DNA of 64,000 bases, taken from the NCBI RefSeq assembly GCF_002101965.1, contig NZ_LQQA01000023.1, positions 124,001-188,000 on the forward strand. The letters run 5' to 3'. This DNA comes from Mycolicibacterium wolinskyi. Lineage in GTDB: Bacteria > Actinomycetota > Actinomycetes > Mycobacteriales > Mycobacteriaceae. A model generated the notes under the pieces. It saw nothing but the letters and a program-made list of their open reading frames with translations, had not been told where the DNA came from and did no database searches. Positions 50,032 to 58,804 of the stretch are shown one piece after another (positions within the stretch are counted from its first letter, which is position 1; every line of letters starts with the position of its first letter). Made by a program: the position numbers and the translations under genes.

Positions 50032-51278
50032 CCGGTCTGATCACCCAGTTCCGCAGCTTCGACCTGCCCAGCCGGCTGTTGATGGTCAACCAGTTCGGCA
50101 TCAACCTCGGCTTCTACATGCTGATGCCTTACCTGGCCGGGTATCTCGCCGGTCCGCTCGGGCTGGCCGCGTGGGCGGTGGGACTGGTCCTGGGCGTGCG
50201 TAACTTCTCCCAGCAGGGCATGTTCATCGTCGGGGGGACCTTGGCCGACCGGCTGGGGTACAAGCCGCTGATCGTGGCCGGCTGCCTGCTGCGCACCGGT
50301 GGATTCGGCCTACTCGTGGTGGCCGACACGCTACCGGCGATGCTGATCGCGTCAGCGGCAACCGGATTCGCCGGCGCGCTGTTCAATCCGGCAGTGCGGG
50401 CCTACCTCGCGGCCGACGCCGGCGAGCGCCGCCTGCAGGCATTCGCCACGTTCAATGTCTTCTATCAAGCCGGCATCCTGCTCGGCCCTTTGGTCGGAAT
50501 GGCACTGCTGGCGTTCAATTTCCGCGTGACAGCCGGAGTGGCAGCCGGGGTTTTCGCGATCCTTACGGTGGCACAGTTGTTCGCGTTGCCGGGGCACCGG
50601 GCCGAACCTGTGGTTGAGCGCAGCTCGGTCCTGCAGGACTGGCGCAGTGTCGTGGCGAACCGGTCCTTCCTGCTGTTCGCCGTCGCGATGATCGGGTCGT
50701 ACGTGTTGTCCTTCCAGGTGTACCTCGCGTTGCCGCTGCAGGCCGCGGCACTGTGGCCCGGATCCGAATCCGGCCTCGTCGCAGCGCTCTTCGTGGTGTC
50801 GGGTCTGGTCGCGGTGGCAGGGCAGTTGCGTATCACGCGATGGTTCTCGGCCCGCTGGGGGCGTGGCCGCAGCCTCGTGGTCGGGTTGTTGCTGCTGGCC
50901 GTGGCATTCGTGCCCCTGGCGGTGGTGCCCGACGCGGGGCGGTTCGGTTCACCCGTGGCCGTGGCGGCGCTGATCCTCGCCGCCGCGCTGCTGGCGCTCG
51001 GTTCGGCGGCGGTGTTCCCGTTCGAGATGGACACGGTCGTGGCGCTTTCGGGCGACCGTCTGGTCGCCACGCATTACGGCTTCTACAACACGATCGTCGG
51101 CGTCGGAATCCTGCTCGGCAACGTGGCGACCGGAACCGTCATCGGCGCCGCCCGTGCGGCCGGTCTGGCCGAGCTGGTGTGGCTCGGCCTGATGGGAGTC
51201 GGGGTGGCTTCTGCCCTGGCGCTGTATGCGCTCGACCGTGGGCGGCACCTGGACGCTCGACTCGCGGCGAGACTCTAA
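50028..51278 (+). CDS. MFS transporter, Rv0849-like, behind cysK2
   Basis: A 416-residue 12-helix major facilitator. It starts within the cysK2 stop (ATGA), so both are co-translated. Features: NQFGINLGFYMLMPYLAGYL in helix 1, motif A-like GGTLADRLGYKPL and FYQAGILLGPLVGMAL in helix 5. The M. tuberculosis counterpart follows cysK2 in the RicR-regulated locus. It may export a thiol, copper chelate or siderophore-like compound; substrate unknown. It ends in a four-base convergent overlap with the acyl-CoA ligase gene. Confidence 0.82.
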   Translation: MTGLITQFRSFDLPSRLLMVNQFGINLGFYMLMPYLAGYLAGPLGLAAWAVGLVLGVRNFSQQGMFIVGGTLADRLGYKPLIVAGCLLRTGGFGLLVVADTLPAMLIASAATGFAGALFNPAVRAYLAADAGERRLQAFATFNVFYQAGILLGPLVGMALLAFNFRVTAGVAAGVFAILTVAQLFALPGHRAEPVVERSSVLQDWRSVVANRSFLLFAVAMIGSYVLSFQVYLALPLQAAALWPGSESGLVAALFVVSGLVAVAGQLRITRWFSARWGRGRSLVVGLLLLAVAFVPLAVVPDAGRFGSPVAVAALILAAALLALGSAAVFPFEMDTVVALSGDRLVATHYGFYNTIVGVGILLGNVATGTVIGAARAAGLAELVWLGLMGVGVASALALYALDRGRHLDARLAARL

Positions 51279-52846
51279 CCGGTGGAAGGGAATTCGGCCG
51301 CCAAGGACTTCTTGTCGACCTTCTCACCGGCGAGTGTGGGCAGCGGCGCGGTACGGATGAGCCAACGAGTGGGGATGGCGAAGGACGACAACAGGCCGGA
51401 CAGATGGTGGCGCAACACATCCTCGGTGGGCGGGGTGTCGCCCTCCCGGTAGACGACGACGGCCGCGAGCTCCTCCCCGAGGTCGGGATGTGGCAGCCCG
51501 ATCGCCGCCGCTTCGACCACCGCGGGATGTGTCGTCAGCGCGGCTTCGACGTGCGGGCAGGCGATGTTCTCGCCGCCCCGTATCACGATGTCCTTGCGTC
51601 GACCGTCGATGTAGAGATAGCCGTCTGCGTCGAGATGGCCGAGATCGCCGGTGTGCAGCCAACCTTCGGCGTCGATGATGGGTTCGGATCCGCCCACGTA
51701 GCCGCGCATGACGGCGGGGGAGCGGGCCAGCACCTCGCCCGTCCCGGTCTCGTCGGGCGCGTCGATCCGCAGTTCGACGACCGGGTACGGCCTGCCGACC
51801 GTACCGGGCCGTTCCAAGAGGTCGCGCCCATCGGCGACGGTGAGAAAGCCGCCGGCTTCGGTCATACCCCACGTGTTGCTCAGGCCGCGTCGGCGCAGAT
51901 TGGGCAGCTTCACCCGGATCCGGTCCAGGAGCTCGAGCGATACCGGGGCACCGCCCAGCGGCCACGAGCGCAGGCTCGTCAGGTCGAAGCGATCGAAGTC
52001 CGGGTGCTCCAGCAGGCGTACGGCCATGGTCGGGACCGCGCCCCAGATCTGGATTCTCTCGGCTTCGATCAGCCGCAGGATCTGTCCGGGGTCAAAGCGG
52101 CCCTGCGTCAACACGATCCGGCCTCCGGTGAGGAAGTGCGTGACGAGGCTTGACAGTCCACCGATGTGGAACATCGGCGTGGTGGCCAGGCTGACCACCT
52201 GTGGGGCGTCGGCCGGAATCAGATCCGGAAAGCGATTGGTGCGGCCCAGAATGTTCTGCTGGTTGCAGATCACCGAACGGCCGCTCAGTTCAACGGCTTT
52301 CGGCATGCCCGAGCTGCCGGACGTGAACAGGATGAGGGCGGGGTCGTCGGGATCGGGCTGCGGTCCCGGTTCCGGTTCCTGATCGCCTGGGTTGTCGATG
52401 GCCGCCGCAAGATCGCTCAGCGCGCTCGTCGGCGCGGTGAACACAGACCCGCTGTCGGTCAAAACGTGGCGTGGTTGCAGCAGCGTCACGGCGTGCTCGA
52501 TCTCCGCGGCGCCCCACCACCGATTGCCGAGCACGGGGATCGCGCCGGTGAGCCACAGCGCCCACAGCGTGACAACCCATTCGGGGCTGTTGAAGCCGAA
52601 CAGCAGTACTCGGTCGCCGGGCCGGACGCCCAGGCCCGTCAGGTACTCGGCGGCGGGCCCGAGTGCCCGGCGAAAGCCGCTGTAGGTGATTCGCCGGGCA
52701 CCGTGGACCAAGAATGTGCGATCGGTGAAATGAGCAGTGGCGCCGATCAACTCGGCCGGTGAGCCCGGTGCGCTGCGGTAGCGCAAGCCGGGATGCCCGG
52801 CATAGCCGTCGCTCTCGACGCCGGTGTCCCAGGCGGACGTCGTCAC
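51275..52846 (-). CDS. AMP-dependent acyl-CoA synthetase/ligase
   Basis: A 523-residue ANL-superfamily enzyme. The P-loop-like A3 motif is LFTSGSSGMPKA, A5 is NTWGMTEAGG, A7 is HTGDLGHLDADGYLYIDG (split), A8 is GRRKDIVIRGGENI and the catalytic Lys is in AGEKVDKKSLA. It should adenylate a carboxylate and transfer it to CoA. The short size and lack of signal indicate a cytosolic enzyme; the acid is unknown. The GTG at 52846 overlaps the stop of the AIM24-family gene (GTGA). Longer frames upstream are inside that gene. Confidence 0.85.
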   Translation of the reverse strand: MTTSAWDTGVESDGYAGHPGLRYRSAPGSPAELIGATAHFTDRTFLVHGARRITYSGFRRALGPAAEYLTGLGVRPGDRVLLFGFNSPEWVVTLWALWLTGAIPVLGNRWWGAAEIEHAVTLLQPRHVLTDSGSVFTAPTSALSDLAAAIDNPGDQEPEPGPQPDPDDPALILFTSGSSGMPKAVELSGRSVICNQQNILGRTNRFPDLIPADAPQVVSLATTPMFHIGGLSSLVTHFLTGGRIVLTQGRFDPGQILRLIEAERIQIWGAVPTMAVRLLEHPDFDRFDLTSLRSWPLGGAPVSLELLDRIRVKLPNLRRRGLSNTWGMTEAGGFLTVADGRDLLERPGTVGRPYPVVELRIDAPDETGTGEVLARSPAVMRGYVGGSEPIIDAEGWLHTGDLGHLDADGYLYIDGRRKDIVIRGGENIACPHVEAALTTHPAVVEAAAIGLPHPDLGEELAAVVVYREGDTPPTEDVLRHHLSGLLSSFAIPTRWLIRTAPLPTLAGEKVDKKSLAAEFPSTG

Positions 52847-53745
52847 TGGACCGGGATGGTCAATCCCTCGGAAGGCTGGACGATCACGAAGCCGTTGCCA
52901 TGGAATGCCACCTGCAGTGCTTCGCCCGAGCCGCGCCCGATCAGCGCGCCTGCCTTGAAGCTGGTCTTCAGCTGGGTCTGCAGGTGCGACGACCATGCCA
53001 CCACGGCGTTGGTGTCGGCGAACGTGGGTGCCTCGCCGGCGTTGAGCACCACCGGGGGACCGTCGGTGGTCAGCGCGACCCAGCCGCTGCCGCGCAACGT
53101 CGTGTTGAACAGACCACCCGTCGCGATACTGCCGCCCTTGACGCGCTCGATGTTCCAGTCGAGGCTCGACGAGAACGCGAGGACGTTCTTGCCGCTGATC
53201 GACAGGCCCGAGTTGGTCAGGTGCAGCAGGTGAACGTAATTGGCCTGATCGGCGAGGAACACGTCGCCCTGCCCCTGGCAGCGCATGAGCGGCAGACCTT
53301 CGCCGGTGAGGGCTTTCTTGAGGAACTTGCTCGCGCCGCCACCTTCGAACGCGAAGTCGACGTTGCCCTGGTAGGCCACCATCGAGCCCTGGCGGGCCAT
53401 GAAGGGCTCACCGAGGCGGACCCGCAGCATCCGGTCGTTCTGGTTCGCGATCGCGGCCGATTCTTTCTCGCTGAACCGGCCGTCGATGAGATCGCCGGTG
53501 ATCCCGGCGAATCCGTCGCCGCCCTGCGGCTGCGGCTGGGCCTGGTGCTGAGGTTGGTGCTGAGGCTGCTCGGGTGCGGCCGGCGACGCGGGCGCGCCGC
53601 TTCCCGGCGGGGGCCCGCCCAGCGGCGCCCGGCCGACCTGGCCTTGGTGTGACACCTGGTCGGTCCAGGCCTGCCCGTCCCACCAGCGGTACTCGTAGCG
53701 GCCTTCGGGATCCGGCAGCCAGCTACCAGGGCGGGGACCGTTCAC
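52843..53745 (-). CDS. DUF2510-AIM24 domain protein coupled to the acyl-CoA ligase
   Basis: A 300-residue protein. Residues about 4-30 form a DUF2510 motif (GSWLPDPEGRYEYRWWDGQ, then AWT), a short Trp-rich module common in actinobacterial membrane-associated proteins. A Pro/Gln-rich linker (about 40-75) leads to a beta-sandwich AIM24 domain: RVRLGEPFMARQGSMVAY, FEGGGASKFLKKALTGEG and FHGNGFVIVQPSEG. AIM24-type proteins are linked to membrane organisation; no enzyme motif is present. AAGGAG lies seven bases upstream of the GTG. Translation is coupled to the ligase gene behind it. Confidence 0.8.
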   Translation of the reverse strand: MNGPRPGSWLPDPEGRYEYRWWDGQAWTDQVSHQGQVGRAPLGGPPPGSGAPASPAAPEQPQHQPQHQAQPQPQGGDGFAGITGDLIDGRFSEKESAAIANQNDRMLRVRLGEPFMARQGSMVAYQGNVDFAFEGGGASKFLKKALTGEGLPLMRCQGQGDVFLADQANYVHLLHLTNSGLSISGKNVLAFSSSLDWNIERVKGGSIATGGLFNTTLRGSGWVALTTDGPPVVLNAGEAPTFADTNAVVAWSSHLQTQLKTSFKAGALIGRGSGEALQVAFHGNGFVIVQPSEGLTIPVQ

Positions 53746-53862
53746 GGATTCACTCCTTGGGTTGAGGTACGACGGGACCGGAATCGACACTAGGCCACCG
53801 GCGCCGGTGCGAACACCCTTCATCCGTGCCCGGGGCGTGCCGAACGCTGGCATTCTGGTGGC

Positions 53863-54066
53863 ATGGCAAAGGAAATCGACCCGATCCGTGCACAAGGCGC
53901 GCTCGCGGTCTTCAAGCAGCACCCCGGCATGGTGCTGTTCGCCGCTTCACCGGTGCTCGTCGCGCTGGGCGTCGTGTGGTGGGTGTTCGGTGCGGGCTGG
54001 GCGGGCCTACTGCTGGTGGCCCTCATCCTGGCCGGCGGCGCAGCGTTGTTGATGAAGCGCGGCTGA
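53863..54066 (+). CDS. Small two-helix membrane protein
   Basis: A 67-residue protein, MAKEIDPIRAQGALAVFKQH at the N-terminus, then two hydrophobic segments (about residues 22-43 and 45-62) separated by Gly, ending in KRG. Its topology, basic end and length are those of small inner-membrane proteins. No homologous family is recognised. Codon use is GC-rich in third positions and nothing overlaps it, so it is probably real. Confidence 0.55.
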   Translation: MAKEIDPIRAQGALAVFKQHPGMVLFAASPVLVALGVVWWVFGAGWAGLLLVALILAGGAALLMKRG

Positions 54067-54080
54067 CCGGACGCCACCAT

Positions 54081-54137
54081 GTTCGCTCATGGCGAACGCC
54101 GCCCTAGCAGGGGTGTAACGGTGTAATCATGTAATCA
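54081..54137 (+). promoter_or_regulatory. Inverted repeat and tandem TGTAATCA before the 172-residue hypothetical gene
   Basis: GTTCGC and GCGAAC (54081-54086, 54092-54097) form a perfect inverted repeat with a five-base centre; TGTAATCA is repeated twice head to tail directly before the ATG at 54137. The arrangement could be operator plus promoter of an autoregulated gene. Confidence 0.35.
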
Positions 54138-54655
54138 TGAAGCGTCAACATCATCGCCACGACGCGGGCGAAGCGGCGGAGTGGTTCGCCGGACGCCTGC
54201 CCGAAAGTTGGTTCGCCGGCGATCCGACCGTGATCGTCGACCGTGAAGAAATCACCGTCATCGGCCGCCTACCCGAGCCTGCCGACGGTGAAAGCGAGGC
54301 ACGCGCCTCTGGGCGGGCCGCCCGATTCCGTGAAGAGACCCGCGGTGAACGGATGCGCATCGCCGACGAGGCGCAGGACCGGTTCGGCCGCAAGGTCTCC
54401 TGGGGTGTCGAGGTCGGGACGCCGCCGGAACGAATTCTGTTCACCCACATCGCCGTTCCGGTGATGACGCGGTTACGGCAGCCTGAACGCCAGGTGCTCG
54501 ACACCCTGGTCGACGCCGGTGTGGCTCGGTCGCGCTCCGACGCGCTGGCCTGGTCCGTGCGACTGGTCGGCGAACACACCGAAGAGTGGCTGGCCAAGCT
54601 CCGCGAGGCGATGAAGACCGTCGACGATCTGCGTGCCGAAGGCCCTGGGGTCTAA
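54137..54655 (+). CDS. Conserved hypothetical protein, possible ribbon-helix-helix-type C-terminus
   Basis: A 172-residue hydrophilic protein of unknown function. The N-terminal half (GEAAEWFAGRLPESWFAGDP; IVDREEITVIGRLPEP) is followed by an Arg-rich helical stretch. The last 55 residues (RQPERQVLDTLVDAGVARSR, then SDALAWSVRLVGEHTEEW) resemble a small regulatory helical module of the type found after DNA-contacting strands. Two tandem TGTAATCA units (54122-54137) and an inverted repeat GTTCGC/GCGAAC (54081-54097) precede it. The first TGTAAT could be a -10 of a leaderless promoter. Confidence 0.62.
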   Translation: MKRQHHRHDAGEAAEWFAGRLPESWFAGDPTVIVDREEITVIGRLPEPADGESEARASGRAARFREETRGERMRIADEAQDRFGRKVSWGVEVGTPPERILFTHIAVPVMTRLRQPERQVLDTLVDAGVARSRSDALAWSVRLVGEHTEEWLAKLREAMKTVDDLRAEGPGV

Positions 54656-55022
54656 ACGCGCTCGACGCCGACGTAGACCGATCCGAGCGTCGAGGTCTGC
54701 GACAGCGGATCCACCGACGTGCCGTCGGCCAGCACGTTGCGGTTCACCCCGTAGGACTGCGGTGCACCGCCGTACGGATCGAAAACCCTTGAACCCCAGC
54801 CGTGGTCGATCACCACGACGCCTCGGCGCGGGCGGTCGCTGACCGCCGCGGATGCTCGAGCGCCTGAGCCGCGGTGCGGCCCTTGGCGCAGAAGTCGTGC
54901 CGACTGTGCGGGTTGAGCTTGTCGGCCGAGATCTTCTGGACCCGGTTGTCCTCGACCGTCACCTCCAGGCCGCACGACGCCAGTCAGTACCGGCAGAACG
55001 TGTGCACGGTCCGGGGCGTCAT
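54652..55022 (-). pseudogene. Molybdopterin oxidoreductase remnant: N- and C-termini joined by an internal deletion, with a stop
   Basis: Reading leftwards from the ATG at 55022: MTPRTVHTFCRY, then a TGA in place of the second Cys of the C-x2-C iron-sulfur motif, then LASCGLEVTVEDNRVQKISA and HDFCAKGRTAAQALEHPRR. This is the N-terminus of a bis-MGD oxidoreductase. It is followed, in a shifted frame, by GVVVIDHGWGSRVFDPYGG and NRNVLADGTSVDPLSQTS, which belong to the extreme C-terminal cofactor-binding domain. Some 600 residues between them are gone. Its stop overlaps the convergent hypothetical gene. Confidence 0.72.
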
Positions 55023-55051
55023 TACACCGACACTACGGTTTGTAATGGGCG

Positions 55052-56944
55052 CTAGATCTGCGTCATTTCCCAGTATCGGCCGTGCCGCTCCATCAGTTCC
55101 TCGTGGCTGCCGCGTTCGACGATCTTCCCGGCGACCATCACGAGGATCAGATCGGCGTCGCGGATCGTCGAAAGCCGGTGAGCGATGATGAAACTCGTGC
55201 GGTCGCGGCGCAACTCGGTCATCGCATGCTGGATCAACAGCTCGGTGCGGGTGTCGACCGAGCTGGTCGCCTCGTCGAGCACCAGCAGGCGGGGCCGGGC
55301 CAGGATCGCCCGGGCGATCGTGATCAGCTGCTTCTCGCCGGCGCTGATGCTGCCACCGTCGTCGTCCACGCGCGTCTCGTACCCGTTGGGCAATGTGTGC
55401 ACGAACCGGTCCACGTAGGCCGCCTTCGCGGCTTCGATGACCTCGTCCTCGGTGGCATCCGGCCGGCCGTAGGCGATGTTGTCGTAGATCGTGCCGCCGA
55501 ACAGCCAGGTGTCCTGCAGGACCATGCCGATCGAGGAGCGCAGCGATTGGCGGCTGACGGTGGAGATGTCGACACCGTCGACCAGGATGCGCCCGGAATC
55601 GACCTCGTAAAAGCGCATCAGCAGATTGACGAGGGTCGTCTTGCCCGCGCCGGTGGGCCCGACGATCGCCACGGTGCTGCCCGGTTCGGCCACCAGCGAC
55701 AGATCCTCGATCACCGGGGTGTCCGGCAGGTAACTGAAGCTGACGCGTTCGAATTCGACTCTTCCCGTGCGATTGTCGAGTTCGGCTGGGTCGTCGGGGG
55801 TCTGCTCGTCGGCGTCGAGCAGATCGAAAATCCGTTCCGCACTGGCTATCCCGGACTGCAGCGTGTTGTACATCCCGGCGACCTGGGACAGTGGCTGGTT
55901 GAACTGGCGGACGTACTGGATGAACGCCTGGATGCTGCCCAGCGTGATCTGCCCGGTGGCCACCTGCAATCCGCCTACGACCGCGACCGCGACGTAGCTC
56001 AGGTTGCCGATGAACATCGTCGCCGGGCCCACCAGGCCGGAGAAGAACTGCGCGCCGAAACTGGACTGATAGACCTCGTCGTTGAGCTCGGCGAACCGCT
56101 GCTGTGCGGCCGCGCGGTGACCGAAGGTCTTCACGATCGTGAAGCCGCTGTAGGTCTCCTCGACGTGGGCGGCCAGTCGGCCGGTGTTGCGCCACTGCGC
56201 GACGAACAGTCGTTGCGATCGGCGGGTGATCCATCGGGTCACCCATAGCGACAGCGGCACCGTGACCACGGCGAGCAGGGCGAGCAGCGGCGAGATGGTC
56301 AGCATCATGACCAGCACCGCGAACACCGTCAGCACCGCGGTCAGCAGTTGGCTGATCGTCATCGAAACCGACGTCTGGATGTTGTCGACGTCGTTGGTGA
56401 CGCGGCTGAGCACTTCACCGCGCTGGCGGGAGTCGAAGTAGGACAACGGCAGTCGGTGCACCTTGTCCTCGACCTCGGCCCGCAGGGCCACCATGGTGCG
56501 TTGGACCGTGACGTTGAGCAGGCGGGCCTGCAACCACACCAAGAGCGCGGCAAGCAGATACAGGCCGAGCGCGAGGGCCAGCGTGCGCGCCACCGCACCG
56601 AAGTCGACGCCCTGCCCCGGTACCACGTTCATGCCGGACAGCAGGTCGGCGAACGTGGAGTCGCCCCGTGCCCGCGCGGCATCGATCGCCTGCTCTTTGG
56701 TGAGCCCCGCGGGCAGTTCGCGTCCGATGACGCCATTGAACAACAGGTCGGTGGCGTGCCCGAGGATTCTCGGGCCGATGACGCCGATCGCGATACCGGC
56801 CACGCCGAGCAGGATCACCGTGATAGCCAGCGCACGTTGCGGCAGCAGCCGTTTGACCAGTCGCAGCGCCGAACCCTTGAAATCGCGCGTGCGTTCGGGC
56901 GGGGCCTGCGGCAGGGCGCCGCGCCGCAGCATCGGGCCCGTCAT
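55052..56944 (-). CDS. ABC exporter half-transporter, consensus-ATPase partner (Rv1272c-like)
   Basis: A 630-residue half-transporter: six helices (about residues 35-365) with an outer loop insert of about 40 residues, then an ATPase domain. Walker A is VGPTGAGKTTL; the signature is degenerate, ISAGEKQ at about 533-539; Walker B with catalytic Glu is LLVLDEATSSVD; the switch is IIAHRLST. It should heterodimerise with the product of the upstream gene (ATGA overlap) to form a lipid or drug translocator in the plasma membrane. Rv1272c in M. tuberculosis has been linked to fatty acid uptake. The N-terminal extension is basic and cytosolic. Confidence 0.88.
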   Translation of the reverse strand: MTGPMLRRGALPQAPPERTRDFKGSALRLVKRLLPQRALAITVILLGVAGIAIGVIGPRILGHATDLLFNGVIGRELPAGLTKEQAIDAARARGDSTFADLLSGMNVVPGQGVDFGAVARTLALALGLYLLAALLVWLQARLLNVTVQRTMVALRAEVEDKVHRLPLSYFDSRQRGEVLSRVTNDVDNIQTSVSMTISQLLTAVLTVFAVLVMMLTISPLLALLAVVTVPLSLWVTRWITRRSQRLFVAQWRNTGRLAAHVEETYSGFTIVKTFGHRAAAQQRFAELNDEVYQSSFGAQFFSGLVGPATMFIGNLSYVAVAVVGGLQVATGQITLGSIQAFIQYVRQFNQPLSQVAGMYNTLQSGIASAERIFDLLDADEQTPDDPAELDNRTGRVEFERVSFSYLPDTPVIEDLSLVAEPGSTVAIVGPTGAGKTTLVNLLMRFYEVDSGRILVDGVDISTVSRQSLRSSIGMVLQDTWLFGGTIYDNIAYGRPDATEDEVIEAAKAAYVDRFVHTLPNGYETRVDDDGGSISAGEKQLITIARAILARPRLLVLDEATSSVDTRTELLIQHAMTELRRDRTSFIIAHRLSTIRDADLILVMVAGKIVERGSHEELMERHGRYWEMTQI

Positions 56945-58677
56945 CGGTGATCTCCGGCGGCGATCGACTGCGATTCTGCGAACTCGGCGTAGGTGGGGCA
57001 GTCGGCCAACAGGCTGTCATGGGTTCCGATGCCGACGACGCGTCCGTCCTCGACGACGATCACCTGGTCGGCCTCGACGACGGTCGAGATCCGCTGCGAC
57101 ACGATGACCTTGGTCGCGTCGGCTGACACGTCACGCAGCGCGGCCCGCACCCGCGCGTCGGTGTGGACGTCGAGCGCGGAGAACGCATCGTCGAACAGAT
57201 AGATCGCCGGCCGGCGGATCACGGCCCGGGCGATCGCGAGTCGTTGGCGTTGTCCTCCGGAGAAGTTGTTGCCGCCCTGCGCCACCGGCATGTCGAGCCC
57301 GAGGGCGTGGGCACGGACGAAGTCGTCGGCCGCGGCGACCCGCAGCGCCTCCCACATGTCGTCCTCGGTGGCGTCGGCCTTCCCATACCGCAGGTTCTCG
57401 GCGACCGTGCCCGAGAACAGATATCCGCGCTGGGGTACCAGGCCGATCGCCGACCACAACTGTTCGATGTCGAGATCGCGCACGTCGGTCTCGTCGACCC
57501 GGACGGTGCCGGATGTGACGTCGTACTGCCGGCAGATCAGCGCCAGCAGCGTCGACTTGCCCGAACCGGTCGAGCCGACCACGGCGGTCGTGGTCGCGCG
57601 CGGCACGGTGAACGAAACATCCTGCAGCACTGGGCGATCGGCGCCGGGATAGCTGAAGGTCGCGCCGTCGAGCGTGATGTCACCCGCGATGGCGGGCAGG
57701 CGCACGGGTTGCGGCGGACTCGCGATCTCGGCCCGCGTCGACAACACCTGCGTGATGCGGTCCGCGCACACCGACGCGCGCGGGAACATCACCAACATGA
57801 AGGTCGCCATGAGCACGGCCATGAGGATCTGCATGAAGTACGCCAGGAATGCGATGAGCGATCCGACCAGCATGTGACCGGCGTCGATGCGCAGACCGCC
57901 GAACCAGATCAGCGCGACGCTCGAGATGTTGATGACGAGCGTCGTGACCGGCAGCATGAGCGCCTGCCAGCGGCCGGCGTCGAGCGCGGTGTCCGACAGT
58001 GCCTGGTTGGCCTCGGCGAACCGCTGCCGTTCGAGCGGTTCGCGTGCGAACGCCCGGATCACCCGGATGCCCGACAGCTGATCGCGCATGACGCGGTTGA
58101 TGCCGTCGATGAGGCGCTGCATGCGGCGGAAGATCGGCATGAGATGACGGATGATCCAATAGTTGGCCAGCGCGAGCACGGGCACACTGACCAACAGCAG
58201 CCAGGACAGTCCGGCGTCCTGGTGCAAGGCCATGAAGATCCCGCCGATCGACATGATCGGCGCGGTGATCAGCATCGTGCACGTCAACTGCAGCAGCTGC
58301 TGTACCTGCCCGACGTCATTGGTGGTGCGGGTGAGCAGCGACGGCGCGCCGAACCGCGCGGTCTCGGCCGCCGAAAACGTCGTGACGTGGTTGAAGATCG
58401 CCGACCGCAGGTCGCGGCCGAAGCTCATCGCGGCCCGCGATCCGAAATAGACGGCCCCCACGGCGCACACCACTTGCAGTGCGGTGACGGCCAGCATCAC
58501 GCCGCCGAGTTCGATGATCCGGCCGGTGTCGCCTTTGGCCACGCCGTCGTCGATGATCGCGGCGTTGACCGTCGGCAGGTACAGCGAGGCCAGGGTGCTG
58601 ATCACCTGCAGCGTGGCAACCACGGCCAGCAGCCGCCGGTACGGCCGCACGTACTGTCGCAGCAGCGCCCAGAGCAT
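56941..58677 (-). CDS. ABC exporter half-transporter with degenerate catalytic site (Rv1273c-like)
   Basis: A 578-residue half-transporter with six helices (MLWALLRQYVRPYRRLLAVV onward) and an ATPase domain. Walker A is VGSTGSGKSTL; the signature is intact (NFSGGQRQR), but the catalytic Glu after Walker B is Asp (LFDDAFSALD, D496-D497) and the switch His is Gln (VSQRIST). In heterodimeric exporters this marks the non-hydrolytic site; its partner 55052-56944 has the complementary defect in its signature. The ATG at 58677 is the family-like start; an upstream start would add 12 residues. Confidence 0.88.
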   Translation of the reverse strand: MLWALLRQYVRPYRRLLAVVATLQVISTLASLYLPTVNAAIIDDGVAKGDTGRIIELGGVMLAVTALQVVCAVGAVYFGSRAAMSFGRDLRSAIFNHVTTFSAAETARFGAPSLLTRTTNDVGQVQQLLQLTCTMLITAPIMSIGGIFMALHQDAGLSWLLLVSVPVLALANYWIIRHLMPIFRRMQRLIDGINRVMRDQLSGIRVIRAFAREPLERQRFAEANQALSDTALDAGRWQALMLPVTTLVINISSVALIWFGGLRIDAGHMLVGSLIAFLAYFMQILMAVLMATFMLVMFPRASVCADRITQVLSTRAEIASPPQPVRLPAIAGDITLDGATFSYPGADRPVLQDVSFTVPRATTTAVVGSTGSGKSTLLALICRQYDVTSGTVRVDETDVRDLDIEQLWSAIGLVPQRGYLFSGTVAENLRYGKADATEDDMWEALRVAAADDFVRAHALGLDMPVAQGGNNFSGGQRQRLAIARAVIRRPAIYLFDDAFSALDVHTDARVRAALRDVSADATKVIVSQRISTVVEADQVIVVEDGRVVGIGTHDSLLADCPTYAEFAESQSIAAGDHR

Positions 58678-58804
58678 CCCGCTACTGTCGCACACCAGAC
58701 TGTGTCGGCTCATGTTCGGCCGCTGACGTGTCGAAAGGGCTGAAAGTCCAGGTCAGTCGGCATGTCGGTGGTTGGGCTGTCACGCTGCCGCTACAGTGCA
58801 TGGC

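Noticed and set aside
54652..55022. TGA in the C-x2-C motif considered as selenocysteine
   Set aside because: The gene has lost about 600 internal codons and changes frame, so it cannot encode a working enzyme.
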